Shown one piece after another: positions 32,687 to 41,305 of a stretch of DNA of 64,000 bases (positions are counted from its first letter, which is position 1; each line of letters starts with the position of its first letter). Location: the NCBI GenBank assembly GCA_016706225.1, contig JADJKB010000022.1:186001-250000 (forward strand), written 5' to 3'. This stretch comes from Myxococcales bacterium. GTDB taxonomy: Bacteria > Myxococcota_A > Polyangia > Polyangiales > Polyangiaceae. Both the position numbers and the translations under genes were made by a program. The notes below the pieces were generated by a model, which saw nothing but the letters and a program-made list of their open reading frames with translations, did not search any database and was not told the origin of the DNA.

Positions 32687-34282
32687 TCACGCGACCACTT
32701 CCCGAGGCACGGGACTCCGCTCGCGTCCCCCGCCGTTGCGCACCCGCAGCGTGAGAATGAAGGTGCTGCCCCGTGGTTCGGCGACCTCACACCAGGCGCG
32801 TCCACCGTGGGCCTCCGCGATGTGTTTTACCAACGCGAGACCGATGCCGCTGCCGCGGATCTGCTTCGACTGCGTGCCACGACCGCGCTCGAAACGCTCG
32901 AAAATGCGCTTGCGGTCCTCGGGCAAGATCCCCGCGCCCGAATCGGTGACCCGGATCTCGATGTGTGCGGGGGTCGGGTGCGCTGCGATCAGGACTCGTT
33001 CGCCGTCCGGAGCATACTTGATGGCGTTGTCGATCAAGTTGATGATGGCGATCTCGATGGCGCCCTCGTCGATTTCGGTCGTCGGCAGATCATCAGAGAC
33101 CTCGAGCACGAGCTCGATTTGCTCGCGCTGCGCCCGGATCCGGCAAGCCTCGACGGCCCGCGACACCACGTCTTTCACGTTGGCCGGCGCAAACTGATAG
33201 GCGGCCTTGCCGCGCTCGACCTTGGCAAAGTCCAGCACGTTCTCGATCAGCGATCCGAGGCGTTCGCTCTCCGACACGATGATCTGCAGGTACTGCTGGC
33301 GCTTTTCATCGTTCTCCACGCGCCCGCTCTGCAACAGCTCGCCGAACATGCGCACCAAGGACAGTGGGGTCTTCAGCTCGTGGGAGACGTTGGCGACGAA
33401 ATCACTCTTCAGGTTGGAGAGCTTGCGTTCACGGGCTGCCGCGACGAGCACGACCGTCAGACCGACCAGCACCACCAGCCAGGAGGTGCCGACGAGGGCC
33501 ATCTCCAGCGAGCGACGCCGTGCCACGGCCGCCGTGAGCTCCGCAGCGCTGACCAGGGTCACGTTCACTTGCCACTTGTAGAGGGTGGTCTCGAAGCGGC
33601 GTCCGAGCGTGAAGCTACCGCGGCTCAGGTTCGGCCCGAAGACGATGCGAGAGCTCTCGTCGACCACGTTCAGGCGGGCGTTCTGATCACGCTCCGCATA
33701 CAGAGTCGGGAACAGATCGTGAACGACGCGGGGCACATCGTGCCAGGCGACCAACAGGTAGTCCCTACCCCGGACCTCGCGCTGCCAGTAGCTGAGCAGG
33801 TGACTCTGGCCGGCCACCGTCTTGTGGAGGTGGCGCAGCTGACCGCGCGGTTCCCCGAGCTCGAGGTCGGGCAGCAGCTCCCGAACGAAGAGTCGGCGCT
33901 CGGCCTCTGCGTCGAGCGCCGGGACGCGGGACGCGAAGGCCACGACCTCGCGTTGTTTGGAGTCGAGGTCCACGAGGAACACGTTGCTGATGGTCGGGGT
34001 CTGGCGCGCGGCGACGGACAGCCAGGTCGCGCCGAAATCGCCGCGGTCGGTCACGTCGACCAGGGACAAGACCGCGTTGTCTTGTTCGATGATGCGTTTG
34101 TCCAGACGGTCGGCTTTTTCGTTGGCGAGAGTCAGGGTCGCTTCGACGACGGACTGCTCGCGCAGTTTCTCGAGCTGAAAGCTGTTGCGAAAGGTGACGC
34201 CCAGGAGCACGACCACGGCGAACACCAAGGCCGGAACGAAGAAGAACGTGAGCACACGCTCGCGTCGGGTTCGGACGGCCAT
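32687..34282 (-). CDS. Membrane sensor histidine kinase
   Basis: About 531 residues from ATG 34282 (a TTG at 34291 is an alternative; neither has a good ribosome site). There are two transmembrane helices (FVPALVFAVVVLLGVTF and LVGTSWLVVLVGLTVVLVA) bracketing a sensor domain of about 230 residues outside the membrane with no family I recognise. The dimerisation domain has the phosphorylated His301 in FVANVSHELKTPLSLVRM. The ATPase boxes are N (LIDNAIKYAPDG), G1 (VTDSGAGI), F (IFERFERG) and G2 (GSGIGLALVKHI). No HAMP domain is seen. Convergent with the PATAN response regulator. Confidence 0.93.
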   Translation of the reverse strand: MAVRTRRERVLTFFFVPALVFAVVVLLGVTFRNSFQLEKLREQSVVEATLTLANEKADRLDKRIIEQDNAVLSLVDVTDRGDFGATWLSVAARQTPTISNVFLVDLDSKQREVVAFASRVPALDAEAERRLFVRELLPDLELGEPRGQLRHLHKTVAGQSHLLSYWQREVRGRDYLLVAWHDVPRVVHDLFPTLYAERDQNARLNVVDESSRIVFGPNLSRGSFTLGRRFETTLYKWQVNVTLVSAAELTAAVARRRSLEMALVGTSWLVVLVGLTVVLVAAARERKLSNLKSDFVANVSHELKTPLSLVRMFGELLQSGRVENDEKRQQYLQIIVSESERLGSLIENVLDFAKVERGKAAYQFAPANVKDVVSRAVEACRIRAQREQIELVLEVSDDLPTTEIDEGAIEIAIINLIDNAIKYAPDGERVLIAAHPTPAHIEIRVTDSGAGILPEDRKRIFERFERGRGTQSKQIRGSGIGLALVKHIAEAHGGRAWCEVAEPRGSTFILTLRVRNGGGRERSPVPREVVA

Positions 34283-34358
34283 CTCCGGCAAACATACCCG
34301 AACTCGGAGCCGAGGCGCGGCTCAGGGCTTCCGAAGGAGGGGCAGCGGCCCCCGAAAC

Positions 34359-35840
34359 TCAGCGCTTTCCGAGCACGACGTCGGCATCGACGATGATCGG
34401 ACGGGCCGCGAGAAACTCGGCGAGCTGCTCGCAGATGTAGTCCAAAGCGTGAGCTTCGTGCTCGGTATACGGGCCACCACCCAGGGGGTTCGCCAGCTCG
34501 ATGGCACCCAGGTAACGCCCCGCAAGCTGCACGGGACCCAGGATGGCCGACTCCGGGACCGTGCCGATCAGGTTCCATCGCCCGCCGCGGTAGGTGTCGT
34601 CACTGGCGGCGTTGGCATTCGCGCGGCTGCGGGTGCCGCGCATGACACGCTTGAGGAGCGGGTCTTGGTCCGGAGTGCGGTGCAGCACGACCGCGTCGGG
34701 GGACGGTGCGAGCGCGCGCACCACGACGAACTGGCGTGTGTTGATGTCGAACACGTGGATCAACACGATCTCGCTCGGCAGCGTTCGGGTCAGGATCCCG
34801 AGCACGAAATCGACCCCACTCATCATGTCCGGGATGAAGTGCAGATCGTGCATGAGCTCGAACAGCTCACCGATCAGCTCTTCCGCTGCGCGGCGTCGGA
34901 TGGGCAGGGTCGGACCGGTTGGGTCTGGATGGGCCGGCGCCTGGATCTGCACTGCGGCGGGGGGCGATACGGACGGGGTCGTGGGCGGAACCGCGGACGC
35001 GGGAGCAATCGCAACCGGCGGTGGCGCAGGCGCGGACGGTGCCGCCGACGCGGGCGCGGACGGTGCCGCCGACGCAGAAGATGTTGCTGAGGGAAGCGCC
35101 GCAGATGTAGATGCGGTCGCGGCGGGTGGGGCTGCCAGCGCCGCCGCGGGCGGGGCCGCCGAGTCTGCGGATGCGGGCCAAGGCGCCGCCGAGACCGGCG
35201 GCGTGGACGGCGCCGGTGCAAGCGGTGGCGCAGGGGGTGGCGCGGAGGTCGGTGACGAAGGCGCAGGCGGAAACGGTTGCGACACCACGCGCACCGAGTG
35301 TGTCTCTGCCGCGGGCGGCGCTGCCTCGCCCATCGGTTGAGTCAGCGGAGCCGCCGGCACCGTGGTGGACGCTGGCGCAGGCGCGGGTTGGGTCGTCGCG
35401 AGGGTGCTCGGCGGCGCGACCACCATGCTCACTTGGTGCGCGGGCGCGGGCGCGACTACCGGAGGCATCACGCTCACCGCTGGCGGTGCGTTGGACGCGG
35501 TCGGCAAGCTTGGTCCTCCGCCGAACTGCAACACCGGCTCCCCGCGCCAGTCCTTCCACATCATGGTGGCGACCGGAGCGCGCAGCGGCTTCTTCTCGAA
35601 CACGTGGTCGAAAACCGCGAGCTGGATGTACTTCTTGTGAGTGCGACCCTCGAGTGAGGCCGAGATCTCTCGGAAGCGCAGCCACAAGAGCACCTCGATG
35701 CTCGCGCGCTCGGTCTCCGGTGCGATGGCGTACGCAAACTCGCGGTAGACGATCGGGACCTTTTCCGTCGGCTCTTCTTCGCGCTTCCTCAGCAACTGGT
35801 AGCTGGGCTCCCGCGCGGCCTCCATGCTGCGCTGGGTCAT
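34359..35840 (-). CDS. Signalling protein with Pro/Ala-rich linker and GAF-like C-terminal domain
   Basis: 493 residues in three parts. The N-terminal 105 residues (EEEPTEKVPIVYREFAYAI, RASIEVLLWLRFREISASLE) form an alpha/beta segment of unknown family. Residues 110-310 are an extreme Pro/Ala/Ser linker. The C-terminal 180 residues (ELIGELFELMHDLHFIPDMM, SEIVLIHVFDINTRQFVVVRA, GPVQLAGRYLGAIELANP, YICEQLAEFLAARP) look like a GAF domain binding a small molecule. ATG start overlapping the stop of the gene upstream (ATGA), so it is co-expressed with the small protein at 35837-36481. No catalytic output domain is visible. Confidence 0.75.
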   Translation of the reverse strand: MTQRSMEAAREPSYQLLRKREEEPTEKVPIVYREFAYAIAPETERASIEVLLWLRFREISASLEGRTHKKYIQLAVFDHVFEKKPLRAPVATMMWKDWRGEPVLQFGGGPSLPTASNAPPAVSVMPPVVAPAPAHQVSMVVAPPSTLATTQPAPAPASTTVPAAPLTQPMGEAAPPAAETHSVRVVSQPFPPAPSSPTSAPPPAPPLAPAPSTPPVSAAPWPASADSAAPPAAALAAPPAATASTSAALPSATSSASAAPSAPASAAPSAPAPPPVAIAPASAVPPTTPSVSPPAAVQIQAPAHPDPTGPTLPIRRRAAEELIGELFELMHDLHFIPDMMSGVDFVLGILTRTLPSEIVLIHVFDINTRQFVVVRALAPSPDAVVLHRTPDQDPLLKRVMRGTRSRANANAASDDTYRGGRWNLIGTVPESAILGPVQLAGRYLGAIELANPLGGGPYTEHEAHALDYICEQLAEFLAARPIIVDADVVLGKR

Positions 35841-36481
35841 CTGCCCGCAGCCGGCGCCTGCGCGCTTGGTCGGGCCGGCGTGCTCGATGCGGTCGCCGCC
35901 GTCGGCGTCGTCATGGGTTGCGTAATGGAGGACGGAGACCCTGCACCAACCGGCGGGACCTTGTCCTCGGGTTTCGCGCCGGCGCCAGACGCGGGGCGAG
36001 GCGGTGGGTGGGGCAGCGGATCGGTACGGGGCGGATGGGATTCCGGCGGGAGCGCCGCCATCGGATCCGTCTTGGGTCCGCTCGCGAGTGGGTCACTGTG
36101 CGGCGGAGGGGCCGCCATCGGGTCCGTCGAGGGCACGGGCTCCGGGGCGTTCAGGATGACGGGGGACACGCTCTGCACACTCGGCACCTTGGCGGGCGAC
36201 GGGAACGACCCCGGCGGAGGCGCGCTCTCCGAAGCAGCCGGGGCCTGCGACAAGGGCGCGTCTGCGGGCGCCTTGTTCACGACGTACCGGATCTTCTGGT
36301 TCGGATCGACGGCACGGTAGCCCTGCTCCAGGAGCTCGATGGAAAACTTCGACAGCGGGCCCGTGTCGCCACGCCGCTTGCGGGCCTCTTGCAGGGCGGC
36401 TTGCCACTGCTTGGCCTCGAGGCAGTATTTGTCGATGGGCGTGTCTTCGCCGAGGCGAGACACCTCGATGAACCAGCGCAT
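35837..36481 (-). CDS. Hypothetical protein with Pro-rich tail, partner of the GAF-like protein
   Basis: A 214-residue protein from ATG 36481, where a conserved-looking segment begins (RWFIEVSRLGEDTPIDKYCL, EARKRRGDTGPLSKFSIELL, VDPNQKIRYVV). The rest is a Pro/Ala/Ser tail with repeated TDPMAA/SDPLAS phrases. Nothing upstream in frame looks like real coding sequence. The stop overlaps the GAF-like gene, and both share a short ordered domain plus Pro/Ala linker, suggesting a complex. The N-terminal part may correspond to a FrzS/Gnd-like scaffold domain, but I cannot name it. It is divergent from the membrane gene at 36640. Confidence 0.65.
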   Translation of the reverse strand: MRWFIEVSRLGEDTPIDKYCLEAKQWQAALQEARKRRGDTGPLSKFSIELLEQGYRAVDPNQKIRYVVNKAPADAPLSQAPAASESAPPPGSFPSPAKVPSVQSVSPVILNAPEPVPSTDPMAAPPPHSDPLASGPKTDPMAALPPESHPPRTDPLPHPPPRPASGAGAKPEDKVPPVGAGSPSSITQPMTTPTAATASSTPARPSAQAPAAGR

Positions 36482-36639
36482 CTTAGTCTGCGAGGCGGGG
36501 GTTGGTCGAAAGGCGTTCCAAAGCGAGAATCGCTCGGTGCAAGGACAGACAGTAGAGCGCCTCCGCCTCGTCTGGGCAAGCTTCGAATTGAGGCGAAGAA
36601 CCGCCTTGTCCAGCCGTTTCCCTCCCGCCACAGCCTCAA

Positions 36640-38814
36640 ATGGTAGAAGCGCCCCCGGTGGAACCGGGTCGAGACAGCGGGACCGCCGGTCCGTCGCGCC
36701 GGCTCGCTCGCGGCTGGGAGCACACTCTGTATGTGCTTTACGCCGGCGCAATGACGCTGTGGGTGGGGTGCCTCTTCTTCGCCTCGATGCGTCAGCAGAT
36801 CTTCTACACGTCCGATGCGCCCCTGGCCTCCGCGAGTGATTGGAGCGCCCCGCTCGACGACGTCTTCATCCATTTCGACTTCGCCCGCGCCAGTGCCCGC
36901 GGACATCCGTTCCAGTGGTCCGAGGGCAACGGATACTCGAGTGGGGGAACGAGCCTTTTGTACCCGCTGGTGTTGTCGGTCGGGTACCTGATGGGATTTC
37001 GCAGCCTGTCGTTGATGGTGTGGGCGGGCATCATCGCGTGTGTCTCGACCTTCGCGCTCTTGCTCGCGGCGCGCCGCCTCTTCCGGGGGCTTCCCGCGTA
37101 CACCAGCTACCTGGCACCACCAGCGCTGCTCGGAATTGGCGTGGTCAGCTGGAGTTTGTTCAGCGGCATGGAGGTCGCGTTCTTCTTGGCGGTGTGGGCT
37201 GGTGCACTGATCGCGTGGGACGACTTGGTGCACGGTGTCCCGAACACAATTGCGCTGGCCAGACCTTGGGCGTCGGCGGGAATTCTCGGCGGTTGGGGAG
37301 CGGTCTTGGTTGCGACACGCCCTGAGGCCGGCGTCGTGGTCGCAGTGTTGGCAATCGGCGCGGCCCTCGCTCGATACCGCACGCTCGGCGCTCGGCGTGC
37401 GCTTGGCGTTCTGGTCGCGGTGGCGCTGCCGGGCCTCGCGGTGGTCGTAGCGCAGAGCATCGCGAATCGAGTGCTGACCGGTGACAGCACGGCAGCCGGA
37501 GCCTTGGTCAAGCTCGAGCTTCACCACCCGCACATGACCGCGACCGAGGTGTGGAATGCCTGGAAGTTCCACAGCGAATACCAGGTCCGGCGCGTCGCCG
37601 AGTACCACCTGAGCGCAACCTGGGGCGTCGGGTACGTACCGTTCGCGCTGGCGGCTTTTGCGTTGATCCCGCGCGAAACCCGGCGCTACGCCGCGCTGCT
37701 CTGGTTCTCGGCCATCACCTGGGTGCTGGTCGTTGCGTTGAATGGGCAGGTGCGCTGGCAGAACGAGCGCTACACGATGCCGGCCCTGTGCTGGGTGCTG
37801 TTGGCCGCGAGCCTGGGAGTGGGCGCAGCAGTCAGCAAGAGCTTCGCGCTCGGGACTCGGGGCAGAGTGCTGAGAGTGGCGACCAGCCTCGTCGCGCTGG
37901 TCAGCGTCGGCTTGTTCGCGTGGCGACAGGAACCCAAGTTTCGCGATCAACTCTGGTTCTTCGGGCGCGCGTCGCGCAACATCCGTGATCAACACGTTCG
38001 TGCCGGGCGTTTGCTCCGCGGCATGTTACCGGTTCCTCCAGAGCGTGTGCTCGTGGGTGATGCCGGTGCGATCCCCTACGCCTCGGACTTGCCAGCGCTC
38101 GACATCATCGGGCTCGGCGGCTTCAAGGGCCTGCCGTTCGCCAGAGCGACTCGCCAGGGCGTCGGGGCCGCGGTCGAGCTGATCGAACGCATGCCGCCCG
38201 CGCAGCGTCCCGATCTGTTGGCGATCTATCCGTCGTGGTGGGGGGTGTTACCCCTCTGGTTCGGTCAAGAGATCGCGGAGGTTCCGGTGGCGGGAAACGT
38301 GATCTGTGGCGGCGCCGCCAAGGTGCTGTATCGCCCCGACTGGGCGTCCCTCGAAGGCAGCGACAAACCGTTCTCGGCGCCGTCCTCCGCCACCATCGTC
38401 GATGAGCTCGACTTCGCGGATCTGGTGAGCGAGCAGCGCCACGGCTACCGGACGAGCGTCGGTGTGCCGTACATCGAGCTCAAGCTGCTCGCCCACCCGA
38501 AGGAGCTGCACCGTGATCTCTTCGACGCGGGGCGAGTGCTCCCCGAGGGGGCCTCGGCAGAGTTCACTCTGGCAGCCCCGAAGCGCGAGCGACCCGCGCA
38601 GCTGATCCTGCGGCTTGCCCCGGCAAAGAGCGCAATACTCGCGCTGTCCGTCGGTGAACGGCGCATCGGTGAGCTAGAGCTCGAGCACGTCGATGGCTGG
38701 GTCGAGCTCAGCCTCGATTTGCCCCAAGATCTGACGGCTCTGGCGCCTTTCCGCCTCGAAGCCGTGAAGGGCGAGCACACACTGCACCACCTCTGGTTGG
38801 TGCAGGCTCGATGA
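36640..38814 (+). CDS. Multi-pass membrane protein, GT-C glycosyltransferase-like
   Basis: 724 residues. About ten hydrophobic segments fill residues 30-450, and a soluble domain of about 270 residues follows. After the first helix the loop DDVFIHFDFARASARGHPF resembles the acidic first-loop motif of GT-C enzymes such as mannosyltransferases using lipid-linked sugars. The YSSGGTSLLYPLVLS stretch also fits that class. The C-terminal region includes RVLVGDAGAIPYASDLPALDIIGLGG, typical of bacterial GT-C homologues, and ends in a beta-rich part. A donor or acceptor cannot be named. It is followed after seven bases by a second large membrane protein of similar plan. Confidence 0.75.
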   Translation: MVEAPPVEPGRDSGTAGPSRRLARGWEHTLYVLYAGAMTLWVGCLFFASMRQQIFYTSDAPLASASDWSAPLDDVFIHFDFARASARGHPFQWSEGNGYSSGGTSLLYPLVLSVGYLMGFRSLSLMVWAGIIACVSTFALLLAARRLFRGLPAYTSYLAPPALLGIGVVSWSLFSGMEVAFFLAVWAGALIAWDDLVHGVPNTIALARPWASAGILGGWGAVLVATRPEAGVVVAVLAIGAALARYRTLGARRALGVLVAVALPGLAVVVAQSIANRVLTGDSTAAGALVKLELHHPHMTATEVWNAWKFHSEYQVRRVAEYHLSATWGVGYVPFALAAFALIPRETRRYAALLWFSAITWVLVVALNGQVRWQNERYTMPALCWVLLAASLGVGAAVSKSFALGTRGRVLRVATSLVALVSVGLFAWRQEPKFRDQLWFFGRASRNIRDQHVRAGRLLRGMLPVPPERVLVGDAGAIPYASDLPALDIIGLGGFKGLPFARATRQGVGAAVELIERMPPAQRPDLLAIYPSWWGVLPLWFGQEIAEVPVAGNVICGGAAKVLYRPDWASLEGSDKPFSAPSSATIVDELDFADLVSEQRHGYRTSVGVPYIELKLLAHPKELHRDLFDAGRVLPEGASAEFTLAAPKRERPAQLILRLAPAKSAILALSVGERRIGELELEHVDGWVELSLDLPQDLTALAPFRLEAVKGEHTLHHLWLVQAR

Positions 38815-38821
38815 GCCCACC

Positions 38822-40813
38822 ATGACGCTCGGGCTGCCGCGAGAGGCTGTCACGTGGGCAATACTGGTGCTCGGCCTCGGGGCACTCGCGGCCGCCGCCC
38901 TCCGCTCCGAGCCCATCGCCCGCTTCACTCGCTCGCGCCCGCGCCTCACGCTCCTGCTCTTGTCGATCGCGGCAGCGCTGCTGTCCGTCGGCTACCTGCA
39001 TCACTACCTGCGTGGTGGCCCCCGGATCGTCGACGCCACCAGTTACTATCTCGAGGCGCGCGCGCTGGCCCAAGGCTACTTCGCGTTCCCGATTCCCGAT
39101 CCGTCGGGCTCGTTCCGCGGGCGTTTTCTCCTGACTCCCCCTGAGGCCAGCACACTCGTCGTGCTGTTCCCGCCGGGATATCCGGCGCTGCTCGCGCTGG
39201 GGTTTCTACTGGGGAGTCCGCTCGCCGTCGGGCCCGTGCTCGCGGCCGTGCTCACCTTCATCACCTTCGCGCTTGCGCGGGAGCTCTTCCACCGCGACGA
39301 CGTTGCGCTGCTCGCCGCGACCCTCTCGGTGCTTTGCGCCGCCCTCCGCTACCACACCGCCGACACCATGAGCCACGCCTGGGCCGCGATCTTGCTCGCG
39401 GTCAGTCTGCTCGGTGCGCTGCGCGGAGGGCGCGCGACCCTCTGGGCAGGGCTCGCGCTCGGATGGCTCGTCGCCACCCGCCCGGTCACCGGGCTGGTTT
39501 GCGCAGTCTTCGTCGCGCTGCTGTGCGCCCGGCGCCGGCGCTCCGATCTGGTGCTGGTCGCCCTCGGTGCGGTGCCCGGGCTCGTTCTCTTCGGGCTGCA
39601 TCAGCACGCTGCCACAGGCTCGTTCTGGGGCTCGTCGCAGCTGCGTTATTACGCCCTCGCGGACGGCCCCCCCGGCTGTTTTCGCTACGGTTTCGGGGCG
39701 GGCGTCGGCTGCATGTTCGAGCACGGCAGCTTCGTCCGCGAACACCTACCGAGCGGTTTCGGGTTTGCTGCCGCACTCGGTACCACCGGTCGCCGTCTCT
39801 GGCACCACCTCGGCGATCTGCTCAACGCATGGCCGCTGTTTGCGCTCGTCTTGTATGCGGCGATTGCCGGGCGACGCCAGCACGCGGTGCGCCTGATCAC
39901 TCTGGTCACGCTGGCGTTGATCGCCGCCTACGCTCCCTTCTACTTCGACGGCAACTATCCCGGAGGCGGCGCGCGTTTCTACGCCGAGGCCTTACCGCTC
40001 GAGCACGGGCTGGTCGCCTGGGGTCTCCTTCAGCTGCGCGTCGCGCGTTTTGCGCCAGGTGCACTCGCCGTCGCCTTTGCGGTGCACGGCAGCCGCGCCC
40101 ACGAGGCGCTCCGAGATCGCGAGGGCGGCCGCCCGATGTACGAGCCGCAGGTGCTCGCGGCCCAGGGCGTTCGACATGGCCTCGTGTTCGTCAGCACCGA
40201 CCACGGCTTCAACCTCGCACATTTGCCGGGCGCGCACGACGCCAGCCGCAACCTGATCGTGGCCCGCTTTCACGACGACGCCCACGACTTCCAGTTGTGG
40301 CAGGCGCTCGGCCGCCCCCCCGCGTACCGCTACGTCTTTGATTCGACCGCGCTCGCCAGCACTCCTCGACTCCAACCCCTGGTTCCTCATCTCGACACCG
40401 AGTTCGCCGCGAGCGCCGAGTGGCCCCCTCTCGCCGTCCGGTCCGGCTGGTCGCACCCGGACTACCCGGGGGCCGCCTGCGCCGCGGGCCGACCGGGGCT
40501 CCGCCTCCGCCAGGCTCAGATCGAGGTCGAGCTCCTGGCCGAGATCGATGGACCCGGGCGGGTGATAGCCCGCTGGACAGCCGTGAATGATCAAAACACG
40601 AACCTGACGGTGTCGGCGGGCGGCACGAGCTGGAGCAGCCGATGGACGGGCCAGGCAGGCCAATGTTTCGAGACTCCGGGACCCGCAATCCCGCTGTCTA
40701 AGGGGCCATTCCGCGTCGGGCTCAGCAGCTCGACGGAGGGTCTGGTCCTGCTCGGACTGGCCATCCGGCCCGCGCGTCCTGCCGAACCGGCAGGAAAAGG
40801 CGTTGACAATTGA
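38822..40813 (+). CDS. Multi-pass membrane protein, GT-C/ArnT-like
   Basis: 663 residues with about ten to eleven hydrophobic segments up to residue 425, then a C-terminal soluble beta-rich domain. The first loop holds DATSYYLEARALAQGYFAF, whose acidic residue and position fit GT-C enzymes. PPGYPALLALGFLLG and the ATRPVTGLV stretch are typical of the dolichol-phosphate-mannose-transferase-like group. Seven bases separate it from the previous GT-C-like gene, so the two form an operon, perhaps for surface glycan or protein glycosylation. A possible promoter (TTGACA, 40803-40808) for the next gene overlaps its 3' end. Confidence 0.72.
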   Translation: MTLGLPREAVTWAILVLGLGALAAAALRSEPIARFTRSRPRLTLLLLSIAAALLSVGYLHHYLRGGPRIVDATSYYLEARALAQGYFAFPIPDPSGSFRGRFLLTPPEASTLVVLFPPGYPALLALGFLLGSPLAVGPVLAAVLTFITFALARELFHRDDVALLAATLSVLCAALRYHTADTMSHAWAAILLAVSLLGALRGGRATLWAGLALGWLVATRPVTGLVCAVFVALLCARRRRSDLVLVALGAVPGLVLFGLHQHAATGSFWGSSQLRYYALADGPPGCFRYGFGAGVGCMFEHGSFVREHLPSGFGFAAALGTTGRRLWHHLGDLLNAWPLFALVLYAAIAGRRQHAVRLITLVTLALIAAYAPFYFDGNYPGGGARFYAEALPLEHGLVAWGLLQLRVARFAPGALAVAFAVHGSRAHEALRDREGGRPMYEPQVLAAQGVRHGLVFVSTDHGFNLAHLPGAHDASRNLIVARFHDDAHDFQLWQALGRPPAYRYVFDSTALASTPRLQPLVPHLDTEFAASAEWPPLAVRSGWSHPDYPGAACAAGRPGLRLRQAQIEVELLAEIDGPGRVIARWTAVNDQNTNLTVSAGGTSWSSRWTGQAGQCFETPGPAIPLSKGPFRVGLSSSTEGLVLLGLAIRPARPAEPAGKGVDN

Positions 40814-40858
40814 GGCGTTAGGGAAAACCATCGGGGTTCTGGAGGAGGCTCGAGGGGC

Positions 40859-41185
40859 ATGACCAAGAGCGAGCTCATCGAAGCTATCGCAGCCCGCGGG
40901 GAGCTCACGAAGGCCCGCGCCGAGATGGTCGTCAATTGCGTCTTCGACGCGATGACGGAAGCCCTGCAGAAGGGCGAAGGCATTGAAATCCGTGGCTTCG
41001 GCAGCTTCACGGTGCGGCCGTACAAGCCTTACGACGGACGCAACCCACGCACCGGCCAGCCCGTGCCGGTTCCGGCGAAGCGCCTGCCCTTCTTCAAGGT
41101 CGGCAAAGAGCTGAAAGAGCTGGTGAACGCCAGCCGTCACACGGCGATCAGCGGCGGCGACGACAGCGACGACGACGACGACTGA
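40859..41185 (+). CDS. HU/IHF-family DNA-binding protein
   Basis: A 108-residue nucleoid protein. MTKSELIEAIAARGELTKARAE is the dimer helix region, GIEIRGFGSFTVR the core, and the DNA-binding arm is RNPRTGQPVPVPAKRLPFFKVGKELK. The arm with an RNPRTG motif and the PFFK ending is closer to IHF subunits than to HU. About 15 C-terminal residues are extra and acidic (GGDDSDDDDD), an unusual negatively charged tail. AGGAGG lies 13 bases before the ATG, and GAGGGG sits closer. Confidence 0.93.
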   Translation: MTKSELIEAIAARGELTKARAEMVVNCVFDAMTEALQKGEGIEIRGFGSFTVRPYKPYDGRNPRTGQPVPVPAKRLPFFKVGKELKELVNASRHTAISGGDDSDDDDD

Positions 41186-41263
41186 CCGTTACGGCAGGTC
41201 CACTCGCGACAGTCCCGTGGCGCCAGACGCTTGTCGGGGTAGCTTTCCGGACGCGGACGCGGC

Positions 41264-41290
41264 AAGGAGAGGCGACAAAACACTCTCCTT
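41264..41290 (+). promoter_or_regulatory. Hairpin in the tyrS leader
   Basis: AAGGAGAG (41264-41271) and CTCTCCTT (41283-41290) pair perfectly around an 11-base loop, ending 15 bases before the tyrS ATG. The first arm is the strongest Shine-Dalgarno-like stretch in the leader, but it lies 34 bases from the start. The hairpin may be an attenuator or terminator of the upstream transcript. Confidence 0.45.
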
Positions 41291-41305
41291 CCTTGGGTTT
41301 GTCGT

